Below, piece after piece: positions 56,181 to 64,000 of a stretch of 64,000 bases of DNA. This DNA is from Branchiostoma floridae (taxonomy: Eukaryota; Chordata; Leptocardii; Amphioxiformes; Branchiostomatidae). Below the pieces are notes generated by a model. It saw only the letters and a program-made list of their open reading frames with translations. It was not told the origin of the DNA and did not search any database. The translations under genes and the position numbers were made by a program. Position 1 is the stretch's first letter. Each line of letters starts with the position of its first letter. The stretch is from the NCBI RefSeq assembly GCF_000003815.2, contig NC_049982.1:25917242-25981241 (forward strand), in the 5' to 3' direction.

Positions 56181-59180
56181 AGACACACACGCATGTCCGC
56201 ACACACCACACACACACGTACACACGGCGCCCAAAACATAAGGGTGGGTTTTTTAATCTCCATGGTTCACTCCAGTGTGTATAAAATTACAAGTCCATAT
56301 TGACATTCTTTCGGTTCGAGTTAAGTTTGCGGGAAAGAAGTAACGTTATAACGTTAACTTTTTTGTGCAACGACCAACAAAATTGAAATACGCACTCTGC
56401 CGGACTTGAATTTATACAATGTAACGTTATGTACTCGTTTGAACAAGCCCTTTTTGACGAAGGTAAAAAATACATGGCAATGTGTGTGGCGGTGTATCAA
56501 TCGATACTAGACCTCACCACACTCTGACGACAGCCATGTAGCCGATGTGCCAAGGCGTAACGTTTAAAATTTACCGTCTTTTTGCTAAAGACGTTTTTAT
56601 TGTCACGCACGTGTAAACAAACCGCCTCCCAGTCAAACGTCACCTGGACTGTTGCAAATACTTGACTGATGACACGCAGCCACTCTCTGATTGGCCGAGT
56701 CGCTAATTGACACGGCTATCATTGGTTGAGCTGCTAATTGTGAAGGACAGTCAGGATCGCACTTCAGAAATTTATGTAGAGCTTCTTGATAATATATCTG
56801 ATATATCGCTACCCTCCCCCGGCCATCCCTATCAAAGGGTTTTAGAATATGGACAGAACTTCGGCAAAAGCAGGGTGAATAGTTATATAGTTAGGGGAGT
56901 GAGCCCGCATTCAAATGATGACTGAGTTTTATACCATTTGAAGGCCTTTTCACAGATTTCTAGTAACGTAGTTATCTACTACGATTGCAAGCTGTTCTCT
57001 GGAATGGTCGGCATCAGTACTGCTTTGAATATTACTAGTAGTAAATCTTGGAGCTTAGTAGAATGACTTTTTCGTTTTACATTGTATTTGGACCTCAACG
57101 GCTACAACTTCCTCAGCTGATAGTTTTGTCAAAGTTTGTGTTCAACTTATCACTGGAATCCGGAATTGTTTTTATTTATGTACAATTATTCCTAACTTTG
57201 ATTTGGACTAGACGTCTACATATCTACTGTATACAAGACTGTATCAGCAAGGAGGTTAAACCTTGCTTGGTATCAGCAAGAAGGTTTGAAACTCCTTGGT
57301 AGCTCCTTGCATACATGTAACGTTAACGTTATCAGGAACCGACAGACTGTGTCTATCATTACGTATCGTTTAAAAGCCGCCGTCCACATAAGTACGTAGC
57401 TATTAAAGAACATACGTTGAATCAAACAACAGTGCAAAACTTTCAAGTAATAACTGTGAACAGTTATCACTTACTTCTCTTTGAGCAAAGAAATGTGTTT
57501 TTAAAAAGGAAAACAAGACGCCACGTTCCTAGAATGGTTTTAGACTAGCTAATCTGTATGTAAATGTGCTGTGTCTCCTACTAAATCTACTTCTCGTGTT
57601 TGTTCGAACTCGTGCAAATCTACTTTTCACTGGAACGGATTTTGTCAAACTTGTGCTAAAAAGATGAAGAAACGTACATCACGCCTCGGGTTGGTGTCAA
57701 AAGGCCCACACCAAAGCCCGTAAAAACGTAGAAGTGCAAAATATGCCCTTGATTGACGGACACGCATCCTTTCTCTCTCATTGGTCGAAATGATTGTTGC
57801 CATCCTCTCATTGGTTAAATTGTAATGGAGACGGCCATGCACCTGTGTAGGATCACTAACTTTTGTAGGGGCGGGCTCCCAACACATGTCAGTACGCTGA
57901 TTGGAATGCTATAGTCAGATTCACGAGGAAACTAGAGGGGGACACATTAAATAACGCCGCCTAGAATACATACCTTTGGCTGTGTTTTTCTTATATAGTT
58001 TGACCAATCTGTTCCAATTTAAAAGTATTTTATCATTTTAATTCTAATGAACATTTGGTGTTACTCTAAAATCTTTTTTATTCTTTTCGCTCAACAAGTA
58101 CAACTTTTAAAGTGCAATGTGTGTGTGCGGGCGATCAAAAGAAATACAAAATGTCAATTTCAAAGGGTAAAAGACAATGGGCTTGAATCCGCACTAAAGG
58201 GAGAAAATTCTGGATCGATCAAGGCAAACGCGCGCATGCACACACTGGCACAGACGTGTGAATAGTGTGCACTTCATTCTGGGGTCTCCAAGCAGATATA
58301 GGGTCCAGGTTTGTAATACTCGTGTTTTGTGGCATTTACATACTATAGTACGCATTTTTATCTCTTTGATTGGCCCCTTACTTTTCTTTGCTGGGAAAGG
58401 GAGTTGTGAGAAAATCGCGAATCAGCGTCCCCCCCCCCCCCCAAAAAAAGCACGGCCACTCTATAAGTCTATACAAGGAGTTTTTTAAAACCTCCTTGAG
58501 GCTAAGAATTGTGTACGACTTTACCGTGGTCTACATAGCATCACTAAACTAAAAATAATATCTAATTCAGGCATTTCTTTATTATTGAAAATATTGCAAT
58601 TTGAAATCCCCGTCTGTCGACTTGTTACCCCTAAATACCCTGATTTGAAAAGCAAAGGATATAGGCTATTCATTCCTTCCTTCCTCCCTTCCTCCTTCAT
58701 TCATTCATTCATGCTCAAGATACGTGAATCAAATTGCTTTGAAATGAATTGCTCACACGAACAGCTAAATCATCAGAGCTGTACTTGCTACTTACAAATG
58801 ATACCCAAAAAAGTAACGCGATAAACCTATATCAGATACATTTTTGGACAGGTTTGAATTGAAGAGCTCTCGCGCCACGTGTCAGTAAGCAAATTTACGA
58901 CGAGTTTGAACATTTGAACCCCCTCGCTAACATATGATCGAGAAAATTAGATAAACCTCCTTGACTTGATGAATAAGGCTGGTATCGTTTTCACCCCCCA
59001 CAGATCGCATGTAAACGCTAACGCGTGGATCAGCCTACTTTAATTCAATCACGGCTGTCTAATTGACTTGTTACGTTTGTGAAGACCGCTGCCGCCTCTT
59101 TATACCAAGGTGCTGTTTCACACCTTCCGTATAAACGATTGATATCTGTGTAAGAAATGGCGGATTTCTTATCTTAATAC
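56181..59180. other. Non-coding stretch with dispersed repeats
   Basis: Contains ATTGG-rich copies (56665-56765, 57745-57850), AAGGAGGT hairpins (57248, 58474), half of palindromic MITE copy 4 (58580-58670), a poly-C run at 58430 and a TTCC/TTCA tract (58672-58710). No gene recognised. Confidence 0.4.
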
Positions 59181-59189
59181 GTAAATTGG

Positions 59190-60735
59190 GAAGGGCATGA
59201 CAGGCGGTGACTTTGATGTTAGCCCCAAAAGTGACAAATCACAACAACTGTTTAAAAACGTCGATATAAATGAAAATGCAACAATTCTGTAGCTTATCGT
59301 ATGTCTACTAGTATGTGCAGCACCTGACACAGATTTGACGATACAAATATTAAATTGCAAAACTGATCTTCAATTTCGCATTGAATGTAGTTTTCACCAG
59401 GAGACTGGAAAGAATATTTCTTCTGGCAACGTTTAAAATGTTATGCCTCATGCGTTAATTGTTTTGATAGCGCGGTTGGGCAGACCATGTACGACAAAGG
59501 TATTCGATGTTTTCTCTAGTCTAGGACCTACACAGGCCAGTTTCTCGGCTATAAGGCCAACATACTCCAAGGAAATTTTACCACATTGATAAACCAAAGT
59601 TACTTCTACATTTGTAGGTTTAGAACTTCTAAAGAACAGAAGGTTTAGAACTTCTAAAGTTTCTATTTTTCGTAAAAGTACAAGGACGTCAGGGATATAG
59701 TTATTCATATAAGGTATCAGCGGCAAAATAAAGTTTCTTTGCGGAAGAAATGTCATCCTAGCCTGGAGACCATCCCCTTGACTCATTGACTCATTGGTTA
59801 CTATGGAGATGGAGCTTTCATAAAGCTCCTTTCTATGGAGGATTGTACCCAGGCTACTTCTGCCAGCTCATGCCTCTTGTCAATTTCTGAGAGACATTCG
59901 GCGGCTTATTTCCATTTGATAGTATCTTGACGATGGTTCACACGTCTATCCCCGCTCCTGAAGTAGCGCCAACCCTCTAAATGACCAGACACGCGAGTTA
60001 AAAGAAACAATTTAACGGAGAGGGCATGACAGGCGGTAGCTTTGATGTCCGCCCCAAAAGTGACAAAATCACAACAACTGTTCAAAAACTGCGGCTGGGT
60101 CTTTTGTTCTTTGAAATGAAAATGCGCAACAATTCTCTTATCGTGTGTACATCAGCACCTGACACAGAATGGACGATACATGACAAAACTGGTTTTGAAT
60201 TTCCTATTTAAGATTCTCGGCAGTGGATAAGTTTTTCAAAAATAGGTCTTTCTGTCTTCCTCTGCTTTCAAAAAAGAAGCCAAACCCAAGATATTAGTAT
60301 TTGCATTATGACTGTTACAATAACATAACACCAGTACTAGTACATTGTATATCCTTGTATTTCTTATATCTCTACCACGTGTATATTTCCCAAGTCCACG
60401 TACGGGCAATTAGCTTTCCTACACAAAGTTGCAAATGGACTATTTTTTTTCGATAAAAGTACTATCCAGTCAGAGATGCTCAAATGTAGTCATCATAATG
60501 TAAGGCATCTACTGGGACAGGGAAAACCGTTGCCTTTTCCGTTTACGAGATCGTCATCTCTCGTGCCTGTTATCACCTTCTGTTTACTAACAGGACAGTC
60601 GGCTGCTTTGATGTTGTTCTCCGCGCCATTTGATGGTATCTTGGCGAGTATTCACACTTCTACTACCACCGCTTCTGATATTGAAATATAAAGTAGCGCC
60701 AACCCTCTAAACGGCCAGACACGCGAGTCATCAAC
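59190..60735 (+). repeat. Duplicated upstream region of the zinc-finger gene
   Basis: Blocks at 59198-59380 and 60026-60210 match (GACAGGCGG, CCCCAAAAGTGACAAA, CACAACAACTGTT, CAGCACCTGACACAGA). TTTGATAGTATCTTGACGA (59914) matches TTTGATGGTATCTTGGCGA (60629), and GTAGCGCCAACCCTCTAAA occurs at 59963 and 60693. Period about 730-830 bp. The last block lies about 40 bp above the TATA box. Confidence 0.7.
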
Positions 60736-60766
60736 GGGACTTGTCATGTTCGGCACCGCCGTGGTG

Positions 60767-60774
60767 TTTATAAG
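60767..60774 (+). promoter_or_regulatory. TATA box of the zinc-finger gene
   Basis: TTTATAAG, 54-60 bp upstream of the ATG at 60828, giving a predicted start near 60800 and a very short 5' UTR. Confidence 0.5.
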
Positions 60775-60827
60775 TTCTCGCCTTCCCCAGGCTACTTCAT
60801 TCTGACTACGACAAGTGCACAGAGACG

Positions 60828-62278
<1,451 letters not shown>

Positions 62279-62855
62279 AAACTCTCCTGAACTTGAACAT
62301 TCGGACGGCTCTTACCACATGCCATTGATGTGATTAAGTAACTGTCTTCTTCTGTAATTGCGCCTCATAAAATGAAGGTGTACCAGAAAAGGCCGGATTG
62401 AATTTTGTTCGCGAGGATTGAATTTTAGAGTGTTCGCGGTGGTTTTACGGTATGGGCGGGCGGAGAACTTGCAAACCGCGTTTACTGTGAGAAACAACAG
62501 TTTTATGTATTTGAATATGTATGTTGGTATCTCAAAAGTTTATAGGACCAACAAGCCTGTGCAAAGCTAAAGCGTTAGACAGAAATATTGTAGAGAAAGA
62601 CAAGTGGAGATTGTGTGCTACGTGCATTCCCGGTTTCAAAATACGCAAGCCGGCTTTCGTGTTTTCGAAATGTATAGCTCTAAAAGGGTTATCTTTTGAA
62701 AATGTCTCCGCGATGGTTGATATGCGAATGCTGGCAAAGCCATGAACGGAAATCAACTGTCCCAGTGTTTGTTTATATTTCTTGCATTCATACAACGAAT
62801 ATAGGAATGTGTGTCTTGTCAATTGTATCATGTTTGTCTTGTTACCAAAATGTGC

Positions 62856-62861
62856 AATAAA
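62856..62861 (+). terminator. Poly(A) signal of the zinc-finger gene
   Basis: AATAAA followed by a T/G-rich stretch (TTTGTCTGATATTTTGT), giving a 3' UTR of about 600 nt. Confidence 0.5.
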
Positions 62862-63029
62862 CATTTGTCTGATATTTTGTAAAATATCTGTTTGATGGTT
62901 GCTTTTCTTCGGGATATTCCATTGCAAAGATAAGAGAGGTTGCCAACATGTAAATGCAAATGGTTTGATATGTATCAATTTGATGACAATATGGTCTTTT
63001 AGAAAGTAGAACCCAAAATTACACACACA

Positions 63030-63265
63030 ACAAAAGCCGCTAGAGGGCCCAAGCCTAGACGAAAATGTGTTCTGACCAAGAGATATCCACCACTCAAAAA
63101 TCACCACCATAGCAGACCACGAGATATCAAAATCCTATGCTTCGCTGCAGTACCGTAGACAGCCACGAGTAGGCCGATTATCGAACTTGACATTCGTTTG
63201 CTTGCAACAGTTCTGCATGCATAGAACGTTTCCATCCACAGCTTCTCGAGTCGTGTACACAAACA
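63030..63265 (+). repeat. Copy of the dispersed CTTCGCC family
   Basis: GCCGCTAGAGGGCCCAAG, ATATCCACCACTCAAAAATC, GATTATCGAACTTGACATTC and CACAGCTTCTCGAGTCGTG in family order. Confidence 0.5.
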
Positions 63266-63267
63266 GT

Positions 63268-63427
63268 AGCCTCTACCAGGCTTCGTGGATCGGTGGTCTA
63301 ATTGTAGAAATTGGACAAATAGAGTCTATAGTACGCTAGGGGACTTAGCCACCAGAAGAGTACGTTTCCTCACCACCGCGTGGTGAGGATAATGATTCTA
63401 ACGATCCACGGAGCCTGGTAGAGACTA
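63268..63427. mobile_element. Short TIR element
   Basis: GTAGCCTCTACCAGGCTTCG at the left is mirrored at the right (GGAGCCTGGTAGAGACTAC). The interior has a small CACCACCGCGTGGTG palindrome. No coding capacity. Confidence 0.55.
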
Positions 63428-64000
63428 CACAAACAGACACAGAAACCAAAACGGCACTCAGAAAACATAACTTTCTTAGCGAATGTAATTCAGCTACTAC
63501 TAGTACTAATGATCTATTGGGCGCCTAGGATTGGCGGTGAAGTAGCTCAAGGCAAAACAGCAGACCCCATTCCACAACGGACATTTAAAAGGAGATCGTT
63601 GAAAAAAAAACTCTTTTTTCCTTCAAACTTAAGGTTCAATCTGTTGGAGAACACAATGTTTGTAAATGAGATTGAAAGTTGGTTAAGTACTCATGATAAA
63701 ATACTTTCAGTGCCAATGGGGCCCGAGAGGCCCAACTATATATGTCTGCCCAGAAGACTTCTAGATCGGGCATCTCCACCAGGCCTTCCTACGGGGGTGA
63801 GGGGATCGGGAAATTGGCCAGGGGAGTCAGTCCACGGTAAGGTACTGTACATAACGCCAAGGTTTATGTTTCCCCATCGCGGCCAGCCAACTTCTCAGGT
63901 ACCAAAACTCCCCTGGCAAATCATTCTCCCTGGTCTACGCTCAGGGAGGGCAAGTACATGTATATGGGCCAAAGAAAAGTGTATACCATGCCACGTGGTA
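63428..64000. other. Right edge, nothing recognised
   Basis: No gene or repeat identified; CCAGGGGAGT and CTCCCCTGG near 63810 and 63905 are short inverted motifs. Confidence 0.3.

Overview
The window looks like nuclear DNA of a cephalochordate (amphioxus, Branchiostoma). The evidence is animal split genes with GT-AG introns, lineage-typical families (LRR transmembrane receptors with tyrosine-rich tails, a collagenous C-type lectin), a recognisable myotrophin, and very dense short mobile elements (tRNA-derived SINEs, TIR elements, palindromic MITEs, a Penelope fragment, a Tc1-like remnant). The species assignment is inference; no rRNA, mitochondrial or marker gene is present.

Layout. 1-2469 (minus) is the 5' part of an LRR type I membrane receptor running off the left edge, with a TATA box and 5' UTR exon near 3.96-4.06 kb. 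5.1-9.0 kb is non-coding and holds a 136-bp and a 1.8-kb tandem duplication. 9.4-22.4 kb is a tandem duplication of a complete five-exon BTB-BACK-Kelch gene (genes A and B, minus). Comparing the copies dates several insertions after the duplication and shows a conserved DR1 site upstream of both starts. 23.77-26.36 kb (minus) is an intronless-CDS LRR receptor with a repetitive, tyrosine-rich tail. 27-31.5 kb is a degenerate tandem array and minisatellites. 32.0-36.4 kb (minus) is a five-exon secreted protein with two Kazal domains and a Penelope fragment antisense in an intron. 36.4-41.5 kb is non-coding repeats.

41.5-48.3 kb (minus) is a seven-exon type II membrane protein: cytoplasmic tail, TM, short coiled stalk, collagen-like stalk and C-type lectin domain. 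49.8-52.3 kb (plus) is myotrophin (MTPN), four coding exons, with a probable intron and long palindrome in its 3' UTR. 54.4-55.6 kb is a hairpin-like Tc1 remnant inside a minisatellite. 60.8-62.3 kb (plus) is a two-exon three-finger C2H2 transcription factor whose upstream region is duplicated.

All multi-exon models were joined by hand from splice sites; codon phase closes exactly at every junction and each ends in a stop. There is no operon-like logic, but four of the seven genes (two LRR receptors, the membrane lectin, the Kazal inhibitor) are plausible recognition or secretion genes of an innate-immune type. No CRISPR array, rRNA or bona fide tRNA was seen.
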